Below, piece after piece: positions 39,115 through 49,614 of a stretch of DNA of 64,000 bases. The stretch lies in the NCBI RefSeq assembly GCF_005405465.1, contig NZ_BJEC01000004.1:1-64000 (forward strand), in the 5' to 3' direction. The first letter of the stretch is position 1. Each line of letters begins with the position of its first letter. This stretch comes from Weissella thailandensis. GTDB taxonomy: Bacteria; Bacillota; Bacilli; Lactobacillales; Lactobacillaceae. The position numbers were made by a program, and so were the translations under genes. The notes under the pieces are model-generated. The model made no database searches and was not told the DNA's origin. It worked only from the letters and a program-made list of their open reading frames with translations.

Positions 39115-39767
39115 TGATCTCACTATTTCAATCACATGCTAGTGAATTTTTGACGGGATTCGGCTGGACAATTGCTTCATCAGTTCTAGCGCTGATTGGT
39201 TCGCTTATTTTAGGAACAGCTTTCGCACTACTAGAAGTTATTCCGAACAAGCTAGCTAATATTATCGGTCGTATCTATATTGAAGTTGTTAGAAATATTC
39301 CATTGTTGGTTATTACGATGTTTTTCTACGTTGTTATTGCTAACATTATTAAAATTAGTGGTTTTGCGGCCGGAACGTTTGGTTTAACGTTATATACTTC
39401 AGCTTTTATTGCTGAAACGGTTCGAGCAGGTATTAATGCAGTGCCAAAGGGCCAACTAGAAGGGGCGATGTCAAACGGTCTTTCTTGGTGGCAAGCAATG
39501 CGTTACATTGTTCTACCACAGGCTTTTAAGTTGGTTATTCCACCACTAGGTAATCAATTTATTAATTTGATTAAAAACTCATCAGTGCTTGCATTCGTTG
39601 CCGGGCTGGATTTGATGTACCAAGCAAATCAGATTTCACAAACGACATTTGATACATTTGGTCCATTTATCATTGTTGGTATATTCTATCTTATCCTAAC
39701 AATGCCAATGAGTTATTATATGCGTTATTTGGAAAACAGACTTGAAAAGAATGGAGGTCGCGCATGA
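39114..39767 (+). CDS. amino-acid ABC transporter permease
   Basis: This 217-residue HisM/GlnP-type permease has about five TM helices and the EAA loop (TVRAGINAVPKGQLEGAMSNGLS), which docks on the ATPase. It overlaps the binding-protein gene by one base and the following permease by four (ATGA), so translation is coupled. It forms a heterodimer with the next gene product. Confidence 0.93.
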   Translation: MISLFQSHASEFLTGFGWTIASSVLALIGSLILGTAFALLEVIPNKLANIIGRIYIEVVRNIPLLVITMFFYVVIANIIKISGFAAGTFGLTLYTSAFIAETVRAGINAVPKGQLEGAMSNGLSWWQAMRYIVLPQAFKLVIPPLGNQFINLIKNSSVLAFVAGLDLMYQANQISQTTFDTFGPFIIVGIFYLILTMPMSYYMRYLENRLEKNGGRA

Positions 39768-40420
39768 GTGGATTCTTTTCAGCATTTTCGTGGGTGAATA
39801 TGCGCTTCTTGATGATGGGGCTAGGTGTGACTATCCAAGTTGCGGTAGTCTCAATTGTCTTGAGTTTCATTATTGGATCAGTGTTGGGTGTGATTAGATA
39901 TGTAAAAATTCCTTACTTTTCACAAATTGTGGGATTTATTATCGACTTAATTCGTAATTTACCATTACTATTAATTATCTTTTTCACCTATTTTGCTTTG
40001 CCAAAGGTTGGTATTCACTTTGGTGTTGTCACGTCAACTATCTTCGCCTTGACGATTTTTGAGTCAGCAATGTTGGCTGAGATTATTCGTTCAGGTATTT
40101 TGGCAGTTCCTAAGGGACAGCTCGAAGGTGCCTTGTCAAATGGATTAAACTTCAAACAAGCTTTGTGGCACATTATTTTGCCACAAGCATATAAGAAGAT
40201 GATTCCACCGATCGTTTCACAATTTGTTTCTTTGATTAAGGATACATCACTAGCAACCATTATTATGTTGCCGGAGGTTACTTATCGTGCCCAAATTGTG
40301 TACGCACAAGAACCAAGTGCAATCATTTCAATGTTCTGTGCATTGGCAGTGATTTACTTTATCTTGAACTTTATTATTTCAAAGATTGGTGACCTATTAG
40401 ATCGTCGTATGACGGCCTAG
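39764..40420 (+). CDS. amino-acid ABC transporter permease, second subunit
   Basis: This 218-residue paralogue of the preceding permease has the same topology and an EAA loop (IIRSGILAVPKGQLEGALSNGLN). It is the last gene of the operon; ribosome site tggagg. The order ATPase-SBP-permease-permease matches GlnQHMP-type systems. Confidence 0.93.
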   Translation: MSGFFSAFSWVNMRFLMMGLGVTIQVAVVSIVLSFIIGSVLGVIRYVKIPYFSQIVGFIIDLIRNLPLLLIIFFTYFALPKVGIHFGVVTSTIFALTIFESAMLAEIIRSGILAVPKGQLEGALSNGLNFKQALWHIILPQAYKKMIPPIVSQFVSLIKDTSLATIIMLPEVTYRAQIVYAQEPSAIISMFCALAVIYFILNFIISKIGDLLDRRMTA

Positions 40421-40438
40421 AGTTGTCATTAATACAAA

Positions 40439-40546
40439 GAGAGCGAGACAAAAGTCGCTTTGAAGTCGGTGTGTAACGTTGTTCGCGTTACATTGAGGCT
40501 TCAGACTTTTGGAACGCGTTTATGCTATAAAATTTATAGCCTTGTA
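40439..40546 (+). repeat. dispersed imperfect-palindrome repeat, short copy
   Basis: It begins gagcgagacaaaagtcgc and ends near ggaacgcgtttatgct-ataaaatttat. The segment aaaagtc..ttgaag pairs with cttca..gactttt, and gtaac with gttac. A longer copy lies inverted at 52490-52636. Confidence 0.75.
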
Positions 40547-40565
40547 ATTAAAACATTTTTAGCAC

Positions 40566-40605
40566 AAAGTGATTGAGACATTCATTTGTCCCAATCACTT
40601 TTTTT
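40566..40605 (+). terminator. terminator of amino-acid ABC operon
   Basis: The stem aaagtgattgagaca/tgtcccaatcacttt is followed by T7. Confidence 0.85.
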
Positions 40606-40759
40606 ATTGAAAAAATGAGAAAACGATGACCTGATAAAATGAACGGATTATGAGAGTACGTTGTAGCCATCCGAACGTCATGATGTTGTCATATCAGTGA
40701 TGAAATTAACAACAATGATGAAAATCCAAAGCTTCATTAAAATGAACTTAAAAAAATCG

Positions 40760-40788
40760 TTGACTATAAAATCGGTTTATTATATGAT
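40760..40788 (+). promoter_or_regulatory. oppA promoter
   Basis: TTGACT, a 17-base spacer and TATGAT, 50 bases before the oppA start. The stretch 40606-40759 shows nothing else. Confidence 0.75.
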
Positions 40789-40838
40789 TATGAAAAAGTT
40801 ATCACGTAATATGAATGTGGTTAAGGAATGGGGAAAAT

Positions 40839-42455
40839 ATGAATAAGACATTAAAGATTAGTGCATTGTTGTCGGGTGCAGTTATTCTAGGATCGACGGT
40901 CGTGCCGGTTACAGCTAGTGCTGCAAAGTATAAGACGATTAATTGGACTGAAAGTGCCAATGTTGGAACGATGGACCCTTCAAAGACAACGGCAGCGATT
41001 GATTTTAACTATTTACAAGCAATCGGTGAAGGTTTGTATCGTATGGATAAGACGGGTGAACCAAAATTAGCCGGTGCAACATCTGTTGATAAGTCAGACG
41101 ATGGGTTAACTTTAACGTACCATTTGCGTGATATGAAGTGGTCTAATGGTGATGATGTGACTGCTGACGATTATGTTTATGGTTGGCAACGTACCAATGA
41201 TCCAAAGACAGCTTCACAATACGCTTACTTGTACTCAGGTATTAAAAATGCTGATGCTGTGCAAGATGGTGACAAGCCAGTTACAGATCTAGGGGTTAAA
41301 GCAGTTGATGATCATACGTTGGAAGTAACGCTTGATCGTCCAATGCCACAACTTGAGTCAGTATTGACGATGGCTACTTTTGAACCACAAAACAAGAAGT
41401 TTGTGGACAAGGTTGGTAAGAAGTATGGTACTGCTGCTAAGTACACGATTTCTAACGGACCTTATACAATGAAGGGCTGGACTGGTTCAAATAATAAGTT
41501 CTCTTTGGTTAAGAATTCAAAGTATTGGGATGCTAAGACTGTAAAGTCACCAAAGATCAACATTCAAACTATCAAGGACCAAAATACTGGTTACAACCTC
41601 TATAAGTCAAAGAAGGCTGACTATACAGCGCTTTCTCCTGACCAATATAAGGCCTCAAAGAACAAGAAGGACTACACTGTTATCGCTCAAGCTTCAACAG
41701 CATACATCGAATTCAACGAGCATAAGAAACCGTTGGATAATAAGAATATCCGTAAGGCTTTGTCAAAGTCAATTGATCGTAAGACGATGGCTTCAAAGGT
41801 TTTGGGTGGTACAGGAACACCTGCAACTTCATTTACTTCAACCAAGTTAGCTAAGTATCCTGACATTGGCAAGGACTTTGCCAAGGTTGCTAGTGATAAA
41901 AAGGCTGTTGGTTATGACTTGAAGGAAGCTAAGAAGCTTTGGAAGCAAGGCCTAAAGGAGTCTGGTAAGAAAAAGGTTACGCTACAATACTTGACTGATG
42001 ATACTGATGGTGCCAAGCGTGCCGCTCAATTTATCCAATCACAAATGGAGAAACTACCAGGTTTGAAGGTAACGATTAAGACAGTCCCATTCAAGCAACG
42101 TATTTCATTATCAGATGATAAGAAGTTCGATATGGTTAACACGATTTGGGGTGCAGATTATGCTGATCCATCAACCTTCTTAGACTTGTATACTTCAGAT
42201 TCATCATTTAATAATGGTAGCTGGAAGAATGCCGATTATGATAATACAATGAAGGCTGCTAAGACGACTGATGTTAACGATGAATCAAAGCGTTATGCAG
42301 ATTACGCCAAGGCTGAAAAGCTTCTACAGGAAGATGCTGCTGTTGCACCTACTTACTATCAAGCGAAGCCATCACTATTAAACACAAAGGTTAAGGGTGT
42401 TGTTTCAAATACTGTTGGTGCACCATTTGACTGGAAGTGGGCATACAAGAAGTAA
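40839..42455 (+). CDS. oppA: oligopeptide-binding protein OppA, no lipobox
   Basis: This 538-residue SBP family 5 protein has a signal peptide (1 to about 30) ending VTASAAK, a signal peptidase I site, with no Cys anywhere in the protein. Family marks are MDPSKTTAAIDFNYLQAIGEGLYR, LRDMKWSNGDDVTADDYVYGWQR and ADYADPSTFLDLY. It captures peptides for the Opp permease. Gram-positive OppA is normally a lipoprotein, so attachment here must differ. ATG 40839 follows aaggaatgggg; an in-frame ATG at 40815 lacks a site. Lys codons are strongly AAG-biased, fitting high expression and the three tRNA-Lys(CUU) genes. Confidence 0.94.
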   Translation: MNKTLKISALLSGAVILGSTVVPVTASAAKYKTINWTESANVGTMDPSKTTAAIDFNYLQAIGEGLYRMDKTGEPKLAGATSVDKSDDGLTLTYHLRDMKWSNGDDVTADDYVYGWQRTNDPKTASQYAYLYSGIKNADAVQDGDKPVTDLGVKAVDDHTLEVTLDRPMPQLESVLTMATFEPQNKKFVDKVGKKYGTAAKYTISNGPYTMKGWTGSNNKFSLVKNSKYWDAKTVKSPKINIQTIKDQNTGYNLYKSKKADYTALSPDQYKASKNKKDYTVIAQASTAYIEFNEHKKPLDNKNIRKALSKSIDRKTMASKVLGGTGTPATSFTSTKLAKYPDIGKDFAKVASDKKAVGYDLKEAKKLWKQGLKESGKKKVTLQYLTDDTDGAKRAAQFIQSQMEKLPGLKVTIKTVPFKQRISLSDDKKFDMVNTIWGADYADPSTFLDLYTSDSSFNNGSWKNADYDNTMKAAKTTDVNDESKRYADYAKAEKLLQEDAAVAPTYYQAKPSLLNTKVKGVVSNTVGAPFDWKWAYKK

Positions 42456-42491
42456 TTTGATTTTTAATTAATCAAACAACGTTAAAGAATT

Positions 42492-42534
42492 GAGAGAGTG
42501 TGGCAAAGGTATTTGTCTGGCTCTCTCATTTTTT
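42492..42534 (+). terminator. oppA terminator
   Basis: The imperfect stem gagagagtgtggcaaa/tttgtctggctctctc is followed by T6. It would leave oppA as a separate, more abundant transcript than oppBCDF. Confidence 0.8.
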
Positions 42535-42691
42535 ATCACTAAATTTGTGAAAAAGTAAATTTAAATAAAAAAACTTTCATTTTTTGATAGGTATTTACTA
42601 AAGTCGATTAAATTTAGGTAAATAGCAGATACTTGCGAATATTCTCGTAATGTAAGCAGTTGCATTTTATGACAAGATTAAATGTTTATGT

Positions 42692-42730
42692 GAGGTTTTA
42701 TAACAAACTCTTTAACATTTATGAAACCTC
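42692..42730 (+). promoter_or_regulatory. inverted repeat in the oppB upstream region
   Basis: Twelve-base arms gaggttttataa/ttatgaaacctc (one G-T) are separated by 15 bases and lie just before a possible -10 (taaaat). It may be an operator for oppBCDF. Nothing else is seen in the 386-base gap besides the oppA terminator. Confidence 0.4.
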
Positions 42731-42841
42731 TGGTAAAATTAAAAACATCTAATTAATAGCTATGAGATATGAGAGTATGGTTGTTTACGCAATGACTTTC
42801 TAGCATATTATGAGTAGAACTAAAATAGGGAAGGCATGGCC

Positions 42842-43762
42842 ATGTTCAAATATATTATTAAACGGTTAGCAATTATTGTGTTAACTTTGGTCTTGATTAT
42901 TTCAGCGACATTTTTCTTAATGAAACTGATGCCAGGATCACCGCTGGCAAACGCAGAGCGTTTATCTGCTAGCCAACAAAAAATGATTGAATCACAGTAT
43001 GGATTGGATAAACCAGTTATCGTACAATATGTGACCTATCTATGGGACGCATTGCACTTTGATTTTGGGGTTTCATTCCAGTTTGCAAATCAAGAAGTGT
43101 CAACTTTGGTAGGGCAACGTCTTGGCCCATCTGCACAACTTGGATTACAAGCATTAGTCTTTGGTTTGATCGCAGGTACTGGTTTGGGAGCTGCTGCAGC
43201 AGTTCGTCGTAACACGAAAACTGATACGTTCCTTTCAGTTCTAGCAGTGTTGGGTATCTCAATCCCTTCATTCGTGTTTGCGGCTTTGTTGCAATACTGG
43301 ATTGGTTTGAAGTTAGGTTGGTTACCAATCGCTGGCTGGAAAGGCTTTGCAGCGACGATACTACCAACGATTGCCTTGGGAATGAGTCCTTTGGCAACCT
43401 CAGCACGTTTCATTCGTACCGAAATGGTCGATGTGTTGGGCTCGGATTACATTGAATTAGCACGTGCAAAGGGATTGTCAAAGAACGAGATCATTTGGAA
43501 GCACGCTTTGCGTAATTCATTGATTCCATTAGTTACATTGATTGGACCAATGGCAGTTAATCTGTTAACTGGATCAATTGTTGTCGAGAACATCTTCTCG
43601 ATTCCTGGAATTGGTAGCCAATTCGTTGATTCAATTTTGACTAATGATTACCAAATCATCATGGGAACGACAATTGTCTACTCAATGATGTTGATGGTTG
43701 TGTTGCTATTAACTGATATCTTGTACGGTATCATTGATCCACGAATTCGTTTGGCTGAATAA
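42842..43762 (+). CDS. oppB: oligopeptide ABC permease OppB
   Basis: This 306-residue permease starts MFKYIIKRLAIIVLTL (TM1), has six TM helices and the EAA loop (DYIELARAKGLSKNEIIWKHALRNSLIPL), and ends DPRIRL. It forms the peptide channel with OppC. ATG 42842 is 7 bases after agggaagg; ATG 42836 would be too close to it. It is first in oppBCDF, with 14 bases to oppC. Confidence 0.95.
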   Translation: MFKYIIKRLAIIVLTLVLIISATFFLMKLMPGSPLANAERLSASQQKMIESQYGLDKPVIVQYVTYLWDALHFDFGVSFQFANQEVSTLVGQRLGPSAQLGLQALVFGLIAGTGLGAAAAVRRNTKTDTFLSVLAVLGISIPSFVFAALLQYWIGLKLGWLPIAGWKGFAATILPTIALGMSPLATSARFIRTEMVDVLGSDYIELARAKGLSKNEIIWKHALRNSLIPLVTLIGPMAVNLLTGSIVVENIFSIPGIGSQFVDSILTNDYQIIMGTTIVYSMMLMVVLLLTDILYGIIDPRIRLAE

Positions 43763-43776
43763 GGAAGGAGTAGCTA

Positions 43777-44808
43777 ATGTCTGAAAAAGTAAAATTAACA
43801 GCAGATGATTTTCAATTGCTTCCCGCAGATCGTCAAACTGATAGTGATAAAATTCTAAAACCTTCAGTTAGTTTTTTGAAAGATGCTTGGCGTCGCTTAA
43901 AGAAAAACAAAGGTGCTTTTATTTCACTTTGGGTGCTAGCTTTTGTATTCGTCGTTGCCTTTGCCTCGACACCAATTGCTAATTCAAAAGTGACTGCTCG
44001 ACAAGACGTCACAGTACAAAATCTACCAGCTCGTCTCCCCGGTGTGTTAGGTGAAGTCCCTGGTTTCACTGGTGAAGGTAAGTTAGACGGCACAAAAATT
44101 GACCAATATGAATCTGCAGGTGTTTCTGACAAGAAAAACTATTGGTTCGGTACTGATCAATTTGGTCGTGATATTTTCAAGCGTGTGTTGTACGGTACAC
44201 GTATTTCATTAGAAGTTGCGCTAATTGCCACCTTAATGGATTTGGTGTTTGGTGTGACGTATGGAATCATCTCCGGTTGGCGTGGGGGTAAAACCGATAT
44301 CGTCATGCAACGTATTATTGAAATTGTTTCTTCTATTCCTAACTTAGTTGTGTTCGTGCTTTTGATTTTGATTATGAAGCCAGGAATGTTGTCAATTTCA
44401 TTAGGAATTGCCTTAACTTCATGGACGTCGATGGCCCGACTCGTACGTGCCCAAGTATTGACGGCCAAGGAGCAAGATTACATTTTGGCAGCACGAACAC
44501 TTGGTTCTTCAACGTGGCGGATTGGATTACGACACTTGGTACCAAACCTTAGTTCAACAATTATTGTGCAACTAATGTTTACGATTCCATCAGCAATCTT
44601 CTTTGAGGCATTGCTTTCATTTATTGGACTAGGAATTCCAGTGCCAATGGCCTCATTGGGTACGTTGTTAAACGATGGACAAAAAGCAATGCAATTCTAT
44701 CCATACCAGTTAGTTATTCCAGCTGTAATTTTGGGTATTATTATGATTGCGTTTAACTTATTAGGTGATGGATTACGTGATGCGTTTGATCCACGTACAA
44801 AGGATTAA
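43777..44808 (+). CDS. oppC: oligopeptide ABC permease OppC
   Basis: This 343-residue protein has an N-terminal OppC_N segment (FLKDAWRRLKKNKGAFISL), a large extracytoplasmic loop with WFGTDQFGRDIFKR, and the EAA loop (DYILAARTLGSSTWRIGLRH). It ends GDGLRDAFDPRTKD, as usual for the family. Ribosome site aaggaagga. The stop overlaps an ATG of the oppD frame (TAATG). Confidence 0.95.
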   Translation: MSEKVKLTADDFQLLPADRQTDSDKILKPSVSFLKDAWRRLKKNKGAFISLWVLAFVFVVAFASTPIANSKVTARQDVTVQNLPARLPGVLGEVPGFTGEGKLDGTKIDQYESAGVSDKKNYWFGTDQFGRDIFKRVLYGTRISLEVALIATLMDLVFGVTYGIISGWRGGKTDIVMQRIIEIVSSIPNLVVFVLLILIMKPGMLSISLGIALTSWTSMARLVRAQVLTAKEQDYILAARTLGSSTWRIGLRHLVPNLSSTIIVQLMFTIPSAIFFEALLSFIGLGIPVPMASLGTLLNDGQKAMQFYPYQLVIPAVILGIIMIAFNLLGDGLRDAFDPRTKD

Positions 44809-44825
44809 TGGAAGTGAGTAGAGAT

Positions 44826-45929
44826 ATGGCAGAGAAAATTCTTGAGGTTGATGACCTTAAAATTAATTTCAATACTTATAATGGAAGTGTTCAAGCCATT
44901 CGCGACGTTTCATTTGATTTGTACAAAGGTGAAACATTAGCGATAGTGGGTGAGTCTGGATCTGGTAAATCAGTGACGACTCGTTCTTTAATGGGCTTGT
45001 TAGCTAAAAATGCACGTGTTGAAAAAGGATCAATTACATTTAAAGGCGAGGAAATTATTGGTAAGTCTGAAGCACAAATGCAAAAAATTCGTGGTTCAGA
45101 GATTGCAATGATTTTCCAAGACCCAATGACGTCGTTGGACCCCACCATGAAGATTGGTCAACAAATTGCTGAACCATTAATCAAGCATCAACATTATAGT
45201 AAGAAAAAGGCTTGGGATAAGGCCTTGGAAATGATGAAACTGGTTGGTATTCCAAATGCCGCCGCTCATATTAATGATTATCCACACCAGTTTTCTGGTG
45301 GAATGCGTCAGCGTATTGTGATTGCGATTGCTCTAATTGACAATCCAGAAATTCTGATTGCCGATGAGCCAACAACTGCATTGGATGTAACGATTCAAGC
45401 CCAAATTTTGCGTTTGATGAAGGACATTCAAGAACAATCAGACAGTTCAATTATCTTTATTACCCACGACTTGGGTGTGGTTGCCGGCATGGCTGATCGT
45501 GTTGCGGTTATGTACGCTGGTGAAATAATTGAAATTGGTAAAGTTGATGAAGTGTTCAACTTCCCACAACATCCTTATACTTGGGGCTTGTTGAATTCAA
45601 TGCCAACGACTAAGACAGAACGTGGTAAGTTGGAGGCTATTCCAGGTACGCCACCAGATTTGTTGAATCCACCAGTTGGGGATGCCTTTGCTGCACGTAA
45701 CCGTTATGCAATTGCTGCTGATGAAAAGGTTAAACCACCATTCTTTAAGTTATCACAGACGCATTACGCTGCGACATGGCTATTAGACGAACGTGCACCT
45801 GAAGTTGAACCACCTCTAGAGGTGCAAAAACGTTGGGCACGCTTCCAAGCTGAGCATCCAGAAGCGGATCGTTCAAAGGCCGTTGCTGTCGACAATGCTG
45901 CTGTTCTTGGAAATGGAGGTGGCAAGTAA
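44826..45929 (+). CDS. oppD: oligopeptide ABC ATPase OppD
   Basis: This 367-residue ATPase has Walker A GESGSGKSV, Q-loop IFQDPMTSLDPTMKIGQQI, signature FSGGMRQRIVIAIAL and Walker B ILIADEPTTALDVT. The C-terminal oligo_HPY region (GLLNSMPTTKTERGKLEAIPGTPPDLLNPP) has no Cys of the usual iron-sulfur motif. The family start is MAEKILEVDDLKI at 44826 with ggaagtga upstream. The ATG at 44808, coupled to oppC, would add six residues. Confidence 0.94.
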   Translation: MAEKILEVDDLKINFNTYNGSVQAIRDVSFDLYKGETLAIVGESGSGKSVTTRSLMGLLAKNARVEKGSITFKGEEIIGKSEAQMQKIRGSEIAMIFQDPMTSLDPTMKIGQQIAEPLIKHQHYSKKKAWDKALEMMKLVGIPNAAAHINDYPHQFSGGMRQRIVIAIALIDNPEILIADEPTTALDVTIQAQILRLMKDIQEQSDSSIIFITHDLGVVAGMADRVAVMYAGEIIEIGKVDEVFNFPQHPYTWGLLNSMPTTKTERGKLEAIPGTPPDLLNPPVGDAFAARNRYAIAADEKVKPPFFKLSQTHYAATWLLDERAPEVEPPLEVQKRWARFQAEHPEADRSKAVAVDNAAVLGNGGGK

Positions 45930-46882
45930 TGGCCGATGAACGTAAAAAATTAGTTGAACTGCAAGGATTAGATATTACTTTTAATGAAGGTAAGTCTAAT
46001 GAAACTAAAGCGGTTCAAAATGCTTCATTTGATATTTATGAAGGTGAAACATTTGGCTTGGTTGGTGAATCAGGTTCAGGAAAGACAACTATTGGTCGGG
46101 CAATTATGAAATTGTATGAACCAACTAATGGTAAAATCTTGTTTGAAGGTGAAGACCTGGCCAAATTAAAAAAGCGCGGTAAGTTAAGCAAGTTCCATCA
46201 AGCCGTTCAGATGATTTTCCAAGATCCGCAAGCATCACTTGATTTGCGTATGAAGGTGAAGGATATTGTTGCGGAAGGCATTGATGTTAACCACTTGGCT
46301 AAGAACGATGCTGATCGTTCAAAGCAGGTTGAAGACTTATTGGAAACAGTTGGCTTGAATCGTGATCATTCTAGTCGTTATCCACATGAGTTCTCTGGTG
46401 GACAGCGTCAACGTATTGGTATTGCGCGTGCATTAGCTGTGCGTCCTAAGTTTATTATTGCTGATGAACCTATTTCGGCATTGGATGTTTCTATTCAAGC
46501 TCAAGTGGTTAATTTGTTGAAAGAATTACAACAAAAGCAGGGATTGACTTACTTATTCATTGCCCACGATTTGTCGATGGTGAAATACATTTCTGACCGA
46601 ATCGGTGTTATGCACTGGGGAAAAATGGTCGAAATCGGTAGTGCTGATGAAGTATATAATCATCCATTACATGACTATACGCGCTCATTACTAAGTTCGA
46701 TTCCGGTACCAGATCCAAGTGTTGAAGAGCAACGTGTGCCAATCGAGTATGATCCAACCGATGAATTAGATGGTCGTGATCGTCAGATGGTCGAAATTGC
46801 ACCACAGCATTTTGTTTGGGCTGGTGAAGATGAAATTGCCGGTTATCAAGAATGTGCCCGTGAATTTGGTTTAATTGATTAA
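45929..46882 (+). CDS. oppF: oligopeptide ABC ATPase OppF
   Basis: This 317-residue ATPase partner of OppD has Walker [11 protein letters not shown]-loop [15 protein letters not shown], signature [15 protein letters not shown] and Walker [31 protein letters not shown] opens the C-terminal family region. It overlaps oppD by one base (TAATG) with ggaggtgg as ribosome site. It is the last gene of oppBCDF. Confidence 0.95.
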   Translation: MADERKKLVELQGLDITFNEGKSNETKAVQNASFDIYEGETFGLVGESGSGKTTIGRAIMKLYEPTNGKILFEGEDLAKLKKRGKLSKFHQAVQMIFQDPQASLDLRMKVKDIVAEGIDVNHLAKNDADRSKQVEDLLETVGLNRDHSSRYPHEFSGGQRQRIGIARALAVRPKFIIADEPISALDVSIQAQVVNLLKELQQKQGLTYLFIAHDLSMVKYISDRIGVMHWGKMVEIGSADEVYNHPLHDYTRSLLSSIPVPDPSVEEQRVPIEYDPTDELDGRDRQMVEIAPQHFVWAGEDEIAGYQECAREFGLID

Positions 46883-46890
46883 AAATGTAA

Positions 46891-46930
46891 AAAAACGTAC
46901 ATTGAGTTTTAACTTGATGTACGTTTTTCT
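46891..46930 (+). terminator. opp operon terminator
   Basis: The stem aaaaacgtacat/atgtacgttttt. Confidence 0.85.
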
Positions 46931-47015
46931 GTATACAAAGGGGCTGATTTTATGGATATGTGTGTTTATGGTATAATGATACGATACAAATAAAAGAATA
47001 GGCTAGGTGAGACGG

Positions 47016-49022
47016 GTGAGAAAATTTACGGCGTTACCGACATTCTTTAAAAATCAACGCCTTGGTGGCTTGGCAGCCTTAGTATCATTTATTGCAATCG
47101 TGGGGACAATTTTAGCTTGGTTCGTTAATTGGATTGTAGGTATTATTTGGTTGATACTAGTCATCATTGCATTAATCGTTATTTTTAAAACACTTCAAGG
47201 ATTAAGTGAACAGACAACGCATTATATTGAAAATTTATCTTATCGTATTAATCGTGGTGAACAAGAATCAATTATTCAAATGCCTTTAGGGGTTATCCTT
47301 TGTACTGACGAAGGTGAAATTGAATGGGTCAACCCATATATTCAGCAATTATTAGGTAATGAAGCAATTGTTGGTAGTGACTTGCAACAAGTTTCTGAAC
47401 AATTGGCTGAGATCGTTAGTCTTTGGCCGGATGAGGAAAAGCGTGTGACTGAATTAGAGTGGTTAGGGCACGTATTTCAATTACAAGTACAACCAGAATT
47501 GAATGCGGTCTATTTAATGGATCGCACGACTGCGGCACAAGTAACAGCAGATTTTGAAGATCATAAATTGTTTTTAGGAATTGTCTCACTAGACAATTAT
47601 GATGAGGTGACTGAGGGAATGAGTGATGCCGAGGCATCGACTTTACGTACTTATGTCACGAAAACTTTATCGGACTGGATGACAGATCACGAGATTTACG
47701 CACGGCGTTTGTCGGTTGATCGGTACTTACTGATTGGTTATCGCTCGGCTTTAGAAAAAGCTGAAAATGATAAATTCAATTTATTAAAAGTGATTCGTGA
47801 ATCAACATCTGTGCAAAATGCTCAGATTACGTTGAGTATTGGTATTGCTTATAATGAAATGGCAATTGATACATTAGCTGAAAATGCGCAAGCAAACTTA
47901 GACTTGGCATTAGGTCGTGGTGGTGACCAGGTCGTTGTTAAATCATCGACCGGTTCCGCAAGATTCTATGGTGGTAATACAAATCCAATGGCTAAAAGAA
48001 CGCGTGTTCGTGCGCGTGTTATTTCACAAGCATTGGCTGATTTGTTTGATCAAGCCGATCAAGTCTTTGTGATGGGTCACAAGCGTCCGGACATGGATTC
48101 ATTTGGTGGTGCACTAGGTGTTCGCAGATTAGCCGAAATGTTGGGAAAACCAGCGTGGGTAGTTTACGAAGAGACCGGTCGAGAACATTCAGATATTGGT
48201 TTGTTGCTTGAACAAATGTCTGAAGATGTTGCTGATGAGAATGCACTATTAACACCAAATGAAGTTTTGACACAAATGACCGATCAAAGTTTGTTAGTAC
48301 TTGTTGATCATTCAAAGCCATCGTTGTCAGAGTCGCAAGAGGTCTATGAAGCCTTAAAAGATCGGGTAGTAATTATTGACCATCATCGACGTGGTGAAGA
48401 ATTCCCAGAGGAACCACAATTGGTTTATGTGGAATCGTATGCTTCATCAACTTCTGAGTTAGTGACTGAATTATTTGAATATCAACCAAGACGCGCACAA
48501 GGATTGCGTAGGTTGGAAGCAACAGCAATGTTGGCCGGTATTCAAATTGATACGAAGTCATTTACACTACGTTCTGGTACTCGTACATTTGATGCAGCCA
48601 GTTACTTGCGTGCCGTCGGTGCTGATGGTAATTTGTTGCAGGACTTTATGAAAGAAACAGTCGATTCATATCGTAATCGAGCCCATCTCATTGAGCGGGC
48701 CAAAATTCATGGTTCAGTAGCAATTGCGGTTGGTGAAGATGATATACAATACGATTCAGTTGTCGCTGCACAAGCGGCAGATTCATTGCTACAAATGATT
48801 GGGGTGACGTCATCATATGTTATTACCAGACGTGACAATGACACTGTGGCTGTCTCAGCCCGTTCAACCGGAATCGTTAGTGTCCAACTAGTTATGGAAG
48901 CCATGGGTGGTGGTGGTCATCTAAGTAATGCGGCAACTCAGGTTAAAGATACGTCTACTGAGGAAGTTTATGAGTTACTGTTAGCCGAAATCAACAAAGA
49001 TGATGATGAGCAAGAAAATTAG
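47016..49022 (+). CDS. gdpP: cyclic-di-AMP phosphodiesterase GdpP
   Basis: This 668-residue membrane protein lowers c-di-AMP, which controls potassium, osmolyte uptake and wall tension. Order: two TM helices (about 15-60), a PAS-like domain (85-150), a degenerate GGDEF domain (170-300), DHH with [20 protein letters not shown] and IIDHHRRG (Mn site), and DHHA1 ending in [13 protein letters not shown] 47016 was preferred as aggtga lies 5 bases away; GTG 47007 adds three residues. rplI and dnaB follow, the standard Firmicute order. Confidence 0.95.
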   Translation: MRKFTALPTFFKNQRLGGLAALVSFIAIVGTILAWFVNWIVGIIWLILVIIALIVIFKTLQGLSEQTTHYIENLSYRINRGEQESIIQMPLGVILCTDEGEIEWVNPYIQQLLGNEAIVGSDLQQVSEQLAEIVSLWPDEEKRVTELEWLGHVFQLQVQPELNAVYLMDRTTAAQVTADFEDHKLFLGIVSLDNYDEVTEGMSDAEASTLRTYVTKTLSDWMTDHEIYARRLSVDRYLLIGYRSALEKAENDKFNLLKVIRESTSVQNAQITLSIGIAYNEMAIDTLAENAQANLDLALGRGGDQVVVKSSTGSARFYGGNTNPMAKRTRVRARVISQALADLFDQADQVFVMGHKRPDMDSFGGALGVRRLAEMLGKPAWVVYEETGREHSDIGLLLEQMSEDVADENALLTPNEVLTQMTDQSLLVLVDHSKPSLSESQEVYEALKDRVVIIDHHRRGEEFPEEPQLVYVESYASSTSELVTELFEYQPRRAQGLRRLEATAMLAGIQIDTKSFTLRSGTRTFDAASYLRAVGADGNLLQDFMKETVDSYRNRAHLIERAKIHGSVAIAVGEDDIQYDSVVAAQAADSLLQMIGVTSSYVITRRDNDTVAVSARSTGIVSVQLVMEAMGGGGHLSNAATQVKDTSTEEVYELLLAEINKDDDEQEN

Positions 49023-49042
49023 TAAGAAGAGGGTATGAAACA

Positions 49043-49495
49043 ATGAAAGTTATTTTCTTAGAAGATGTAAAAGGTCGCGGTAAAAAAGGTGAAGTAAAGA
49101 ATGTTCCTGATGGTTATGCCAATAACTTTTTGATTAAAAATAAAAAGGCTAAGCCAGCAACGAATACGAATGTTTCTGCCTTACGTGGTAAAAAGAAAGC
49201 CGCTGACCGTGAAGCTGCCGAAGAGAAAGCTGAAGCCATTGCCCTGAAGAATAAGTTAGAGGATGACAAGACGGTCGTTGAGCTAAAAGCAAAAGCAGGT
49301 ACCGATGGTCGTTTGTTTGGAGCGGTTTCTTCAAAGCAAATTGTCGCAGCTTTACTTGATCAATTTGGGATTAAGATCGATAAGCGTAAGATGGATATGA
49401 AAGAGCCTATTCGTGCGCTAGGTTATCGTAATGTGAAGGTCAAGTTACATCGCGATGTTGAAGCAAACATTCGCGTGCATACTGATGAACAATAA
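49043..49495 (+). CDS. rplI: 50S ribosomal protein L9
   Basis: This 150-residue protein has the L9 N-terminal motif [29 protein letters not shown], a long connecting helix and the C-terminal RNA-binding domain ([13 protein letters not shown]). It lies 20 bases after gdpP and is probably co-transcribed. Confidence 0.97.
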   Translation: MKVIFLEDVKGRGKKGEVKNVPDGYANNFLIKNKKAKPATNTNVSALRGKKKAADREAAEEKAEAIALKNKLEDDKTVVELKAKAGTDGRLFGAVSSKQIVAALLDQFGIKIDKRKMDMKEPIRALGYRNVKVKLHRDVEANIRVHTDEQ

Positions 49496-49508
49496 TTAAA
49501 TAGGCATT

Positions 49509-49556
49509 AAATAGAGATTTAACGGTAAAATGATACGGTTATGTCTCTATTTTTTA
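49509..49556 (+). terminator. gdpP-rplI terminator
   Basis: The stem aaatagaga/tctctattt is followed by T-run, with a 26-base loop. Confidence 0.6.
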
Positions 49557-49614
49557 ATTGTTAGTTATTTGGTACAATGAACAGTAGACTATTTTGGAAG
49601 GAGGTTATGTTCAC